From Parerythrobacter_A sp963799315 (GTDB taxonomy: Bacteria; Pseudomonadota; Alphaproteobacteria; Sphingomonadales; Sphingomonadaceae): DNA of 64,000 nucleotides. Of the stretch, positions 26,971 to 35,721 are shown piece by piece. The number at the start of each line of letters is the position of its first letter. The stretch's first letter is position 1. The DNA is taken from the NCBI GenBank assembly GCA_963799315.1, contig CAWCWP010000002.1, forward strand, positions 248,001 to 312,000, in the 5' to 3' direction. Both the position numbers and the translations under genes were made by a program. Under the pieces are notes generated by a model. That model searched no databases. It worked only from the letters and a program-made list of their open reading frames with translations, and had not been told where the DNA came from.

Positions 26971-27363
26971 ATGTTGCGCCAATATACCTATATCAGCACT
27001 GCTCCCGACTTACCTGACGATGCGGTGGAAACCATCGTGTCACAGTGCAAACACAATAACGTGCTGGTCGGCGTGACCGGTTTCCTGCTGTATAACGGGC
27101 GGAATTTCTTTCAATTGCTGGAAGGCGAAGAGGCAGCGCTGCGCCGCGTACTGGCGCGTATTGCACAGGATTCCCGCCATTCGGGCATCAATCGCATGGC
27201 AGATCGCCTGATTACCTCGCGCGATTGCCCCGATTGGGAGATGCGACGTATCCGGATTGTCGACGACGTCGAAGAGCGCCGCGCCAGTTTGAAGAAACAG
27301 CTTCCTGTCACATTGGATGACGGGATGGTGCGCACCGTAATGGGCTTTGCCGGTCTGAACTGA
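26971..27363 (+). CDS. Stand-alone BLUF blue-light sensor
   Basis: 130 residues forming one BLUF domain (about 3-95) with a short helical C-terminal cap. Tyr 7 in YTYISTA, Asn 30 in HNNVLVG and Gln 48 in FFQLLEGEE are placed as the flavin-contacting triad of the family. No effector domain is attached, so signalling must be through a partner protein. The 126-base gap after rho is relatively AT-rich. Nearby genes give no clue to the output. Confidence 0.9.
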   Translation: MLRQYTYISTAPDLPDDAVETIVSQCKHNNVLVGVTGFLLYNGRNFFQLLEGEEAALRRVLARIAQDSRHSGINRMADRLITSRDCPDWEMRRIRIVDDVEERRASLKKQLPVTLDDGMVRTVMGFAGLN

Positions 27364-27372
27364 ACGTCCGGT

Positions 27373-28968
27373 TCAGGCGGTCCGGCGAAAGCTGTCTGCC
27401 TGTGCTGCATCCCAATGCCGCGCAAATCCGTACATTTCGCCGCCCTGCGTAAAAGCGTGCTCCTCCACGAACGGATAGATCTTGTCGATGGAGTCCGAGC
27501 GCGCGCCGTTGATGCGTTCGCGCATGTCCTGCGGCGTAATCTGCCACGGATTGTGCAGCCCCATCGCGATGACGATTTCGCGCAGGGAATGCAGCGTCTG
27601 TTTCTGGAACCGGGCGACGCGCGGGCCTTTGTCTTCGACGATCAGGCCCTCCTGTCGCCAGGCAACCTGTGTGGCGACGCCGGTGGGGCAGTGATCGGTA
27701 TGGCACTGCATCGACTGGACGCAGCCCAGCGAAAACATGAAAGGGCGTGCCGCATTGCACCAGTCCGCGCCGATGGCGAACGCCTTGGCCATCTGCGCGC
27801 CGGAATGAATCTTGCCCGACGCGGCGACCTTGATCCGGCCTTTCAGCCCCGTGCCGACCAGCGCGTTGCGCACGAAGATCAGCCCTTCGCGCAACGGCAT
27901 TCCCACAGAGTTCGATAATTCGAGCGGTGCCGCGCCGGTGCCGCCTTCCGCGCCGTCCACGGTAATGAAATCGGGCGCTATTCCCGTTTCCAGTATCGCC
28001 TTGGCAATGGCGAACACCTCATGCGGTTGCCCGACGCACAGCTTGATACCGACGGGCTTGCCACCCGATAGCTCGCGCAGCTGTGCAATCCATTCCAGCA
28101 TTCCGGTGGGCGTATCGAAGGTGCGGTGCGCGGCGGGCGAGTTGCAATCCTCACCCACCGCAATGTCGCGCGCTTCGGCGATTTCCTCGGTGACTTTTCT
28201 GCCCGGCAACACGCCGCCATGGCCGGGTTTTGCGCCCTGCGACAGCTTGACCTCGATCATCTTGACCTGATCGGCCTGCGCGCGCTCGGCGAAGCGGCCC
28301 GGATCGAAACCGCCATCATCGGTACGGCACCCGAAATAGCCGCTGCCGATTTCCCAGATCAGGTCACCGCCATGTGCGCGGTGATATTTACTGATGCTGC
28401 CTTCGCCGGTGTTGTGCGCGAAGCCGCCCTGCTTCGCGCCAAGGTTCAGCGCCTCGATGGCGCGCGCCGACAGCGATCCGAAGCTCATCGCCGAGATGTT
28501 CAGGAGCGCGGAGGAATAGGGTTTGCTTGTATCGGCACCGCCCACATCCAGCCGCCACTGTTCCGGCACGGCGTCGTTCGGCGCGATGGAATGGCCGAGC
28601 CACTCATATTCGTCCGAATAGACGTCCAGTTCCGTGCCCATCGGGTGCGAATCGAGGTCTCCCTTGGCGCGGGCATAGACCAGCGCGCGCTCCTGATGAC
28701 TGAACGGTCGCCCTTCCAGATCGTCCTCGACGATGTAGGCCTGCGCAAACGGGCGCAGGTCTTCCATCACCCACCGGATGCGCGCGACCAGCGGATAATT
28801 GCGCCGCAGCGAGTGGTTGGTCTGCACAAAATCCCACAGTGCCATCGCGGCAAGCGGCATCAGCGCGAGCAGTGCCCATCGCGTGACAGGCCAGACCGCC
28901 GCCAGCGCACAAAGCCCGACGAGGACGAGCGGAATGACATAGCGCGGGGAGGCGAACTTTGATGCCAC
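27373..28968 (-). CDS. Membrane-anchored FMN-binding glutamate synthase-like protein
   Basis: 531 residues. Two N-terminal hydrophobic helices (about 10-50) precede a glutamate-synthase central domain of TIM-barrel type with KPGHGGVLPGRKV, VDGAEGGTGAAPLE (FMN phosphate region) and a cysteine cluster in LGCVQSMQCHTDHCPTG resembling the Fe-S region of GltB. There is no glutaminase domain, so it is not a standard GltB. Family members of this form are common, but their substrate is not established. Convergent with the BLUF gene. Confidence 0.87.
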   Translation of the reverse strand: MASKFASPRYVIPLVLVGLCALAAVWPVTRWALLALMPLAAMALWDFVQTNHSLRRNYPLVARIRWVMEDLRPFAQAYIVEDDLEGRPFSHQERALVYARAKGDLDSHPMGTELDVYSDEYEWLGHSIAPNDAVPEQWRLDVGGADTSKPYSSALLNISAMSFGSLSARAIEALNLGAKQGGFAHNTGEGSISKYHRAHGGDLIWEIGSGYFGCRTDDGGFDPGRFAERAQADQVKMIEVKLSQGAKPGHGGVLPGRKVTEEIAEARDIAVGEDCNSPAAHRTFDTPTGMLEWIAQLRELSGGKPVGIKLCVGQPHEVFAIAKAILETGIAPDFITVDGAEGGTGAAPLELSNSVGMPLREGLIFVRNALVGTGLKGRIKVAASGKIHSGAQMAKAFAIGADWCNAARPFMFSLGCVQSMQCHTDHCPTGVATQVAWRQEGLIVEDKGPRVARFQKQTLHSLREIVIAMGLHNPWQITPQDMRERINGARSDSIDKIYPFVEEHAFTQGGEMYGFARHWDAAQADSFRRTA

Positions 28969-28973
28969 CCGGC

Positions 28974-29672
28974 TCAGGCCAGATTTGCTGCGAAAAACTC
29001 GCGCGTGCGTTTGTCGGCCAACTGCGCGCCCTCTTCGTTGCGGCGTTCGCCGTGCTCGGTGGCGAAGCCGTGATCCAGCCCTTCGTAATCGTGCAGCGTC
29101 ACCTTGGGGTGATCGTCCAGCCCCTCATGCATCGCCTTCTGCGCATCGGCGTCCACGAAATGGTCGGCGGTGGGCACATGCAGCAGCAGCGGATGCGCAA
29201 TGGCCTTCGCTTCGTCCAGCATCTGGTCGATCATGACGCCGTAATAGCCGACCGATGCGTCGATATCGGTGCGTGCGGCGGTCATGTAGGCCATCTTGCC
29301 GCCCAGGCAGTACCCGACACAGCCGACCTTGGCGACGCCGGCTTCGGTGCGGATCCAGCGGATTGTCGCTTCGATATCGCGCACACCCATGTCGGGATCG
29401 TATTCGCCGAACAGTTCCATCGCCCGGTCCATTTCGGGCTCGATATCGGGATTGAGTTCGATGCCGGGTTCGAGGCGGAAGAACAGGTCGGGCGCAATCG
29501 CGAGATAGCCTTCCTCGGCCAGCTTGTCGCATTTGCGGCGAATGCCGGCATTCACGCCGAAGATTTCCTGGATAACGATGATGGCGGCCTTGGGCTTGCC
29601 GGAGGGGCGCGCGAAGTAGGCGGAGAAGCTGTCTGCCCCGTCCAGCGTCTTCAGCGTCATTGTCGTGCTCAT
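28974..29672 (-). CDS. Dienelactone hydrolase family protein
   Basis: 232-residue alpha/beta hydrolase with nucleophile Cys in GYCLGG, Asp in PTADHFVDADA and His in LDHGFATEHG, the dienelactone hydrolase triad. IVIQEIFGVN near the N-terminus is also typical. Acts on lactones or other esters; no aromatic-degradation genes surround it, so the substrate is open. Five bases separate its stop from the glutamate-synthase-like start, so the two are probably one transcript. Confidence 0.9.
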   Translation of the reverse strand: MSTTMTLKTLDGADSFSAYFARPSGKPKAAIIVIQEIFGVNAGIRRKCDKLAEEGYLAIAPDLFFRLEPGIELNPDIEPEMDRAMELFGEYDPDMGVRDIEATIRWIRTEAGVAKVGCVGYCLGGKMAYMTAARTDIDASVGYYGVMIDQMLDEAKAIAHPLLLHVPTADHFVDADAQKAMHEGLDDHPKVTLHDYEGLDHGFATEHGERRNEEGAQLADKRTREFFAANLA

Positions 29673-29792
29673 AAAGTCTTCTTTCCCGGTCGTGTTTGGG
29701 TTTCTGCGAGAATGCGCTTATCGCTTGCAGCCCCGCGATGCCAATCCTGATTGGCAAAAGACAACATTTCGCAAGTCGAAAGGCGCCGTGCC

Positions 29793-30071
29793 ATGAAGGT
29801 CCAGATTGAAATCGATTGTTCGCCAGCCGAAGCGCGCGCCTTTATGGGCCTGCCCGATATCAGCAAGGCGAACGAAGCCTATGTCGATACCATGACCAGC
29901 GCGATGAAGGGCGTGACCAATCCCGACCAGTTGCAGGATTTCGCCAAGCAACTCGCCCCGATGGGCCAGATCGGGATGAAATTGTTCCAGAACTTCGTCG
30001 AAGGGGCGAGCGCGGCCGGTGCCGTGGCCCAGAACGCCTCCAAAACCGGTGGCAAATCCAAGAGCGACTAG
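29793..30071 (+). CDS. DUF6489 family protein
   Basis: 92 residues, MKVQIEIDCSPAEARAFMGLPD at the start, then an amphipathic helical region (MGQIGMKLFQNFVEG) and a Gly/Ser/Lys-rich tail. A small alphaproteobacterial family of unknown function. Directly upstream of mnmE with seven bases between, so likely in the same transcript. Confidence 0.75.
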   Translation: MKVQIEIDCSPAEARAFMGLPDISKANEAYVDTMTSAMKGVTNPDQLQDFAKQLAPMGQIGMKLFQNFVEGASAAGAVAQNASKTGGKSKSD

Positions 30072-30078
30072 TTCCGGC

Positions 30079-31356
30079 GTGACCGATACGATTTTTGCGC
30101 TGTCCAGCGGGCGTCCGCCTGCGGCCATCGCCGTTATGCGTATCAGCGGGCCGGATGCGGGCGCGGCGCTGGCCGCATTGGCGGGCAAGATGCCGGAGCC
30201 ACGCCGAGCGAGCCTGAGGGCATTGCGCGACACGGCGGACGAGGTTCTCGACCATGCGCTGGTCCTGTGGCTGCCCGGACCGGGCAATGCCACAGGCGAA
30301 GACTGTGCCGAGCTGCACTTGCATGGCGGAGCGGCGATTATCCGTGCGGTGGAAGCGGCACTTGCCCGCTTGCCCGGCCTGCGCTCGGCGGTGCCGGGTG
30401 AGTTCACGCGCCGCGCCTTCACCAATGGACGGCTGGCTTTGTCCGAGGCCGAGGGGCTGGCCGACCTGCTGGAAGCGGAAACCGAATTGCAGCGCCGTCA
30501 TGCGCTCGCCGTGGCGGATGGCGCACTGTCGCGGCAGTTTGCCGAATGGCGCGAGGCCATTCTGGCACTGAGTGCCGAAGTCGAAAGCGCGCTCGACTTT
30601 TCCGACGAGGAAGACGGGCAGGGGCTGTCCGCGCAATTCGACGCGCGATTGCGCGATGTGTCCGCCGACATTGCAGACTGGCTGACGCAACCGCGTGCCG
30701 AGCGGCTGAAGGAAGGGTATCGCGTCGTGCTCGCCGGACCGCCCAATGCGGGCAAATCGACATTGTTTAACGCGCTTGTCGGCGAGGATGCGGCCATCGC
30801 GACGCCAGTGGCCGGAACGACCCGCGATGTGCTGGAGCGGACGGTCGCGATCGAGGGTGTTCCGTTGATGCTGACCGATACGGCTGGCTTGCACGATGCC
30901 TCGCATGATCCGGTTGAGGGCATGGGCATCGCGCGGGCGCGCAAGGCGGTGGACGCTGCCGATCTCGTGCTTTGGCTTGGTGGTGCGGCGGACGCACCGG
31001 ACGGGAGCTGGTGGGTGCGCAGCAAGTCCGACTTGGCGGAAAGTAGCACCACAGAGGGTATCGACTATCACGTCTCGGCAATGACGGGCGACGGAATCCC
31101 GGCTTTGCTTCGTGCGCTTGCGGGCAAAGCTCGGCTGGCCATGCCGCGCGCCGGGCACGTTGCACTGAATGCGCGTCAGCACGGGATTGTCGCGGAGTTG
31201 CATGATGCGCTGGTTGGTATTCAGCACGATGGCGACCTGCTCATAATCGGCGAAAACCTGCGTCGTGCGCGCGAATGTCTCGACCGGCTGGTCGGAAAAA
31301 CTGCCACCGAGGACATGCTCGATACGCTGTTCGGGCGCTTCTGCATCGGTAAGTGA
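30079..31356 (+). CDS. mnmE: tRNA uridine-5-carboxymethylaminomethyl GTPase MnmE
   Basis: 425 residues. The N-terminal domain binds 5-formyl-tetrahydrofolate (TIFALSSGRPPAAIAVMRISG); a central Ras-like G domain has P-loop GPPNAGKST, TPVAGTTRD and DTAG; the C-terminal end carries FCIGK with the essential Cys. Works with MnmG to modify U34 in tRNA. GTG start. The neighbours mnmG and rsmG form the conserved origin-side cluster. Confidence 0.95.
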   Translation: MTDTIFALSSGRPPAAIAVMRISGPDAGAALAALAGKMPEPRRASLRALRDTADEVLDHALVLWLPGPGNATGEDCAELHLHGGAAIIRAVEAALARLPGLRSAVPGEFTRRAFTNGRLALSEAEGLADLLEAETELQRRHALAVADGALSRQFAEWREAILALSAEVESALDFSDEEDGQGLSAQFDARLRDVSADIADWLTQPRAERLKEGYRVVLAGPPNAGKSTLFNALVGEDAAIATPVAGTTRDVLERTVAIEGVPLMLTDTAGLHDASHDPVEGMGIARARKAVDAADLVLWLGGAADAPDGSWWVRSKSDLAESSTTEGIDYHVSAMTGDGIPALLRALAGKARLAMPRAGHVALNARQHGIVAELHDALVGIQHDGDLLIIGENLRRARECLDRLVGKTATEDMLDTLFGRFCIGK

Positions 31357-31363
31357 CGGGAAG

Positions 31364-31379
31364 TGTTTCACGTGAAACA
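31364..31379. other. parS site, perfect
   Basis: TGTTTCACGTGAAACA, identical to the ParB-binding consensus, between mnmE and mnmG, about 7.5 kb right of the oriC candidate. Confidence 0.93.
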
Positions 31380-31420
31380 CGGGTTGTGACACCCGCCGCA
31401 TCGCCCTAAATCGCTTAGCG

Positions 31421-33283
31421 ATGAAGGCTTACGATATTCTCGTTGTCGGTGGTGGCCATGCGGGCGTCGAAGCGGCGTGCGTTGCCGCGCGCATGGGCGC
31501 ACAGGTCGGGCTGGTTACATTCGACCGACAGACGGTTGGCGCGATGAGCTGCAATCCCGCCATCGGCGGTTTGGGCAAGGGCCATCTCGTGCGCGAGGTC
31601 GATGCTTTCGACGGGGTGATCGGGCAAGCTGCCGATGCCGCTGCCATTCACTATCGCATGTTGAATCGTTCCAAGGGCAGTGCAGTCTGGGGCCCGCGCG
31701 TGCAGGCCGACCGCACGCTGTTCAAGGCGGCGGTGCAGGATGTCGTTGCGCGTCAGCACGGGCTGACCATTATCGAAGGCGAGGCCGCTGCGCTGGAGAT
31801 GACCGGTGGGCGCGTGACGGGCCTGCAGCTTGGCGATGGCACGAGCATTGGCGCGCAGGCCGTCATTCTGTGCACCGGCACGTTTCTCGGCGGAACGCTG
31901 TTTCGCGGGGAGGAGCGGTTGACGGGTGGCCGGATCGGCGAGGCTGCGGCATCGCGGCTGGCGGCGCAGTTGCGCGCTGCCGACTTGCCGATGGCGCGGC
32001 TGAAAACCGGCACGCCGCCCCGGCTGGACGGACGCACCATCGACTGGGCCGTTCTGGCGGAGCAGCCTTCGGATGCGGACCCGTGGACCATGTCGCCGCT
32101 GACGCACCGGCGCGCAAACCCGCAGGTGTTCTGCGCGGTCACGCGCACCAATCCGCAATCGCACGATATCATCCGCGAAAACCTGCATCGCTCGCCCCTG
32201 TTCTCGGGTTCCATCGATGCGGAAGGGCCGCGCTATTGCCCGTCTATCGAGGACAAGATCCACCGCTTCGCCGACCGCGACGGTCATCAGGTGTTCCTCG
32301 AACCCGAAGGGCTGGCAACGCCGATGGTCTATCCCAACGGTATCAGCACTTCGCTGCCCGCGGATGTCCAGCTCGCCATGTTGCGCACGATGGACGGGCT
32401 GGAAAAGGTCGAGATGGCGGTGCCGGGTTACGCGGTGGAGTATGATCATATCGATCCGCGCGCCCTGACGCCCGCGCTGGAGGTCAAGGCTATGCCGGGC
32501 CTTTACTGTGCCGGACAGATCAACGGCACCACCGGTTATGAGGAGGCCGCGGCGCAAGGTTTGGTGGCAGGCATGCACGCCGCTGCGCGCGCCACGGGCA
32601 AGACGCCCGCGCCACTGGATCGTGCCAACTCCTATATCGCCGTGATGCTGGACGATCTGACGCTGCATGGTGTCAGCGAGCCGTACCGGATGCTGACATC
32701 GCGCGCGGAATACCGGCTGCGATTGCGGGCGAACAATGCATCGACACGGCTGACACCGCTCGCCATCGAAGCGGGTTGCGTCGGTGAGGCGCGCCGGCAG
32801 TGGTTCGAGACGCGTGAAATAGCACGCGCCGAATTGACCGTAGCACTTGAACAGGACGTGTCGGCAGGCACGATGGCGGATGCCGGACTGGATGTGCGCC
32901 GCGATGCGGGGACGCAGGCGCTGACCGATTGGCTGCGTTTCGACTCCGTCACCCTGCGTGACTTGCGTGAAGTTGGCCTGCTGTCGCGAGACATCGATGT
33001 GGATGCGGACGTGTCGCAGGAACTGGTGGAAGACGCGCGCTACGCGCCATATCTCGCGCGGCAAGATGCGGAATTGCGCGATCTGAGGGCCAGTGCGACG
33101 GTCATTCTGCCGCATGATTTCGCCTATGACGCGTTGCCGGGACTTTCGAACGAAATGGTCGAGCGACTGACTCGCTACAAACCTGCCGACCTTGCAGCGG
33201 CGGGGAGGGTTCCGGGCATTACCCCCGCTGCTTTGGCAACTCTCCTCGTCCATGCGCGAAGGCTGGAGCAACAGGCGGCGTGA
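31421..33283 (+). CDS. mnmG: tRNA uridine-5-carboxymethylaminomethyl enzyme MnmG
   Basis: 620 residues with FAD-binding VVGGGHAGVEAACVAARMG at the N-terminus, the GidA signatures AVWGPRVQADR, PRYCPSIEDK and GQINGTTGYEEAAAQG, and a helical C-terminal domain. Partner of MnmE for wobble-uridine modification. The stop overlaps the rsmG GTG (GTGA). No frameshift over 1.86 kb. Confidence 0.97.
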   Translation: MKAYDILVVGGGHAGVEAACVAARMGAQVGLVTFDRQTVGAMSCNPAIGGLGKGHLVREVDAFDGVIGQAADAAAIHYRMLNRSKGSAVWGPRVQADRTLFKAAVQDVVARQHGLTIIEGEAAALEMTGGRVTGLQLGDGTSIGAQAVILCTGTFLGGTLFRGEERLTGGRIGEAAASRLAAQLRAADLPMARLKTGTPPRLDGRTIDWAVLAEQPSDADPWTMSPLTHRRANPQVFCAVTRTNPQSHDIIRENLHRSPLFSGSIDAEGPRYCPSIEDKIHRFADRDGHQVFLEPEGLATPMVYPNGISTSLPADVQLAMLRTMDGLEKVEMAVPGYAVEYDHIDPRALTPALEVKAMPGLYCAGQINGTTGYEEAAAQGLVAGMHAAARATGKTPAPLDRANSYIAVMLDDLTLHGVSEPYRMLTSRAEYRLRLRANNASTRLTPLAIEAGCVGEARRQWFETREIARAELTVALEQDVSAGTMADAGLDVRRDAGTQALTDWLRFDSVTLRDLREVGLLSRDIDVDADVSQELVEDARYAPYLARQDAELRDLRASATVILPHDFAYDALPGLSNEMVERLTRYKPADLAAAGRVPGITPAALATLLVHARRLEQQAA

Positions 33284-33936
33284 TTATCGAAACCGAAAAT
33301 GGCGCACGCGATTACGTTGCTTCGCAGTGCTCCGGCCGGCAGTTTGCTTTGATCGAACGCTATGCCGAATTGCTATTGGCAGAGAATAAAGCGCAAAACC
33401 TGATCGCCCGCACGTCCGAAGACGCACTCTGGGTTCGCCATATCGCCGATAGCATACAGCTTTGCAACGATGTTTCACGTGAAACATCAGGAACATGGCT
33501 TGATTTGGGTAGTGGACCGGGTTTGCCGGGACTGCTGGTGACGATAATACGGCCTAATTTTCGCGTCGTTCTGGTCGAATCCCGCCGAAAAAGGTGGGAG
33601 TGGCTGGAAGATGTAGTCGCGCGATTGGGATTGCCAAACGTGCAGGTTGTCGGGAAAAGGTTGCAAATGATCGACCCCGAACCAGCCGACTATATCAGCG
33701 CGCGTGCATTTGCACCCTTGCGCAAGACGCTTGAGGTTGCTGCCGCGTTCTCCACACATACGACGCGCTGGATATTGCCGAAAGGCCAGTCAGCGGCGCA
33801 GGAACTTGCTGAATTGCCGAAATGGCTGCGGGAGGGGTTTCACGTGAAACAATCGCTTACCAATCCGGATGCCGGGATTATCACCGGATCGCTCGCTCGA
33901 AGCGCGTGCGCTCGCCTGAAACGGAACGCCGTATGA
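33280..33936 (+). CDS. rsmG: 16S rRNA (guanine-527-N7)-methyltransferase RsmG
   Basis: 218 residues. The SAM-binding motif WLDLGSGPGLPGLLV follows LWVRHIADSIQL; ISARAFAPLRKTLEVAA is the family motif in the C-terminal half. Methylates G527 of 16S rRNA. GTG start overlapping mnmG; stop overlaps the parA ATG. Two parS-type sites lie inside the coding sequence. Confidence 0.94.
   Translation: MIIETENGARDYVASQCSGRQFALIERYAELLLAENKAQNLIARTSEDALWVRHIADSIQLCNDVSRETSGTWLDLGSGPGLPGLLVTIIRPNFRVVLVESRRKRWEWLEDVVARLGLPNVQVVGKRLQMIDPEPADYISARAFAPLRKTLEVAAAFSTHTTRWILPKGQSAAQELAELPKWLREGFHVKQSLTNPDAGIITGSLARSACARLKRNAV
33471..33486. other. parS site, perfect, inside rsmG
   Basis: TGTTTCACGTGAAACA within the rsmG reading frame, encoding the VSRET region just before the SAM-binding motif. 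Confidence 0.92.
33836..33851. other. parS-type site (one mismatch) inside rsmG
   Basis: GGTTTCACGTGAAACA, one base from consensus at the outermost position, encoding GFHVKQ near the C-terminus of RsmG and 82 bases before parA. Confidence 0.85.
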
Positions 33937-34709
33937 TTACCGTTGCCATCGCAAACCAGAAGGGCGGGGTCGGCAAGACCACCACCGCGATTAATATCGC
34001 GACGGCGATGGCGGCGACGGGCTGGAAAACCCTGCTGGTCGATATCGATCCGCAGGGGAACGCCTCGACCGGCGTCGGCGTGGATGCTGCACACAGGGAA
34101 AATTCGACATACGACGTGCTGGTCAACGATCTGAGCGTGATGCAGTGTCTGCACGCGACCGACATTCCGGGCCTGGACTTGCTGCCGGCCACTGTCGATC
34201 TGAGCGGGGCCGAAGTCGAGCTGGTTTCGGTCGACGATCGCACCGCGCGGCTCGGTACAGCGCTGGCCGAGCATAGCGGGCATGACATCTGCTTTATCGA
34301 TTGCCCGCCGTCGCTGGGTTTGCTCACATTGAATGCATTGGGCGCGGCCGACACTTTGCTGGTACCGCTGCAATGCGAGTTTTTCGCGCTGGAAGGCCTG
34401 TCGCAGCTGCTCAAGACGGTCGAGCAGGTGCAGCAGCGCTTCAATCCTGACCTCGGCATTCTCGGCATCGTGCTGACCATGTTCGACCGGCGCAACCGGT
34501 TGACCGACCAGGTGGCCGACGATGTGCGCGATTGCTTGGGCGCGCTGGTGTTCGATGCGGTGATCCCGCGCAATGTCCGCCTGTCCGAAGCGCCCAGCCA
34601 CGGCATGCCCGCGCTGGTGTACGACCATGCGTGCAGCGGCAGCCGCGCCTATATCGCCCTTGCCCGCGAACTGATCGGGCGCTTGCCCGAAACAAGGAAA
34701 GCCGCATGA
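33933..34709 (+). CDS. parA: Chromosome partitioning ATPase ParA
   Basis: 258 residues with deviant Walker A KGGVGKTT (about 9-16), switch residues LLVDIDPQGNASTG, and FIDCPPSLGLLTLNAL. Forms ATP-dependent gradients on the nucleoid that pull ParB-parS complexes, and thus the origin, to the cell pole. ATGA overlaps both rsmG and parB. Confidence 0.96.
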   Translation: MITVAIANQKGGVGKTTTAINIATAMAATGWKTLLVDIDPQGNASTGVGVDAAHRENSTYDVLVNDLSVMQCLHATDIPGLDLLPATVDLSGAEVELVSVDDRTARLGTALAEHSGHDICFIDCPPSLGLLTLNALGAADTLLVPLQCEFFALEGLSQLLKTVEQVQQRFNPDLGILGIVLTMFDRRNRLTDQVADDVRDCLGALVFDAVIPRNVRLSEAPSHGMPALVYDHACSGSRAYIALARELIGRLPETRKAA

Positions 34710-35687
34710 CTTCTCCCACCGACCCGATCCGCTTTACCCTGCCGACACGCGCCGAAACGCAGAAGAAACGGCAGAACAAGGGTTTGGGCAAGGGGCTGGG
34801 CGCGCTGATGGGCGAGACGCGGCGCGAGGAGCCGCTGGTCAGGATCGGCGCGAAACCGGATGGATCGACCGGGATGGCGATGCTGCCCGTCGCAAATATC
34901 GCTCCGCATCCCGACCAGCCGAGGCGTACATTCAACGATGCATCGCTGGACGAACTGGCTGCCTCCATCGCGCAGCGCGGCGTGATCCAGCCGATCGTCG
35001 TCCGCGCGCTGAAGGGGTATGGCGACGGAAAGCTGGGCCGGTATCAGCTGGTGGCGGGCGAACGTCGCTGGCGGGCGGCAAAGCGGGCCAAGCTGACGGA
35101 AATACCCGCGCTGGTCCGCGATCTGGACGATCGGCGAAGTGGCGGCCATCGCGCTGATCGAGAATATCCAGCGCGAAGACCTCAATCCGGTGGAGGAAGC
35201 GCAGGCCTATCAACGGCTGGCGCGCGTGGAGGACATGACGCAGGCCGAAATCGCCAAGCTGGTCGATAAATCGCGCAGCCATGTTGCCAATATGCAGCGC
35301 CTGCTGGCCTTGCCCGATGCGGTGCTGGAGCTGGTGATCGACGGCTCGCTGGCGGCGGGCCACGCGCGTGCGCTGGTCGGTCATGACGACGCCACGGCGC
35401 TGGCCAAGAAGGCGGTTGCCGAAGGGCTGTCTGCGCGCGCGGTCGAGACGCTGGCGAAGGGCAGTGACGCGAAGACACCGGCGTCCGGCAAATCGCGCGC
35501 ATCTTCGGGCGACCGGGCGAAGAACGAGGATATTGCGGCAGTCGAGCGGCATCTGGAAGAATGCCTCGGCCTGCCAGTTGCGATCAAGGCGGATGCCAAT
35601 CCGCGCACCGGCACGGTCACGATCCGTTACAAGACGCTCGACCAGCTCGATCTGGTGTGCCAGCGGCTGACGGGCGACGACATCTAG
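34706..35687 (+). CDS. parB: Chromosome partitioning protein ParB (frameshift)
   Basis: About 326 residues. N-terminal GLGKGLGALMGE, CTPase/spreading motif region QLVAGERRWRAAKRA, helix-turn-helix with MTQAEIAKLVDKSRSHVANMQ, and a C-terminal dimerisation domain. An extra C near 35130 (GACGATCGGCGAAG) breaks the frame; without it the text runs DLDDGEVAAIALIENIQRED, the strictly conserved ParB motif. Binds the five parS sites listed here. The ParB function is essential or near-essential in related species, so an error is likely. Confidence 0.92.
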
Positions 35688-35721
35688 CGCCGTCGCCCGC
35701 CGATCCGGAGTGCTGATTGGC

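Noticed and set aside
31415..33271. A 618-codon open frame opposite mnmG
   Set aside because: Same GC-bias shadow effect. The forward gene is a full-length, motif-complete MnmG.
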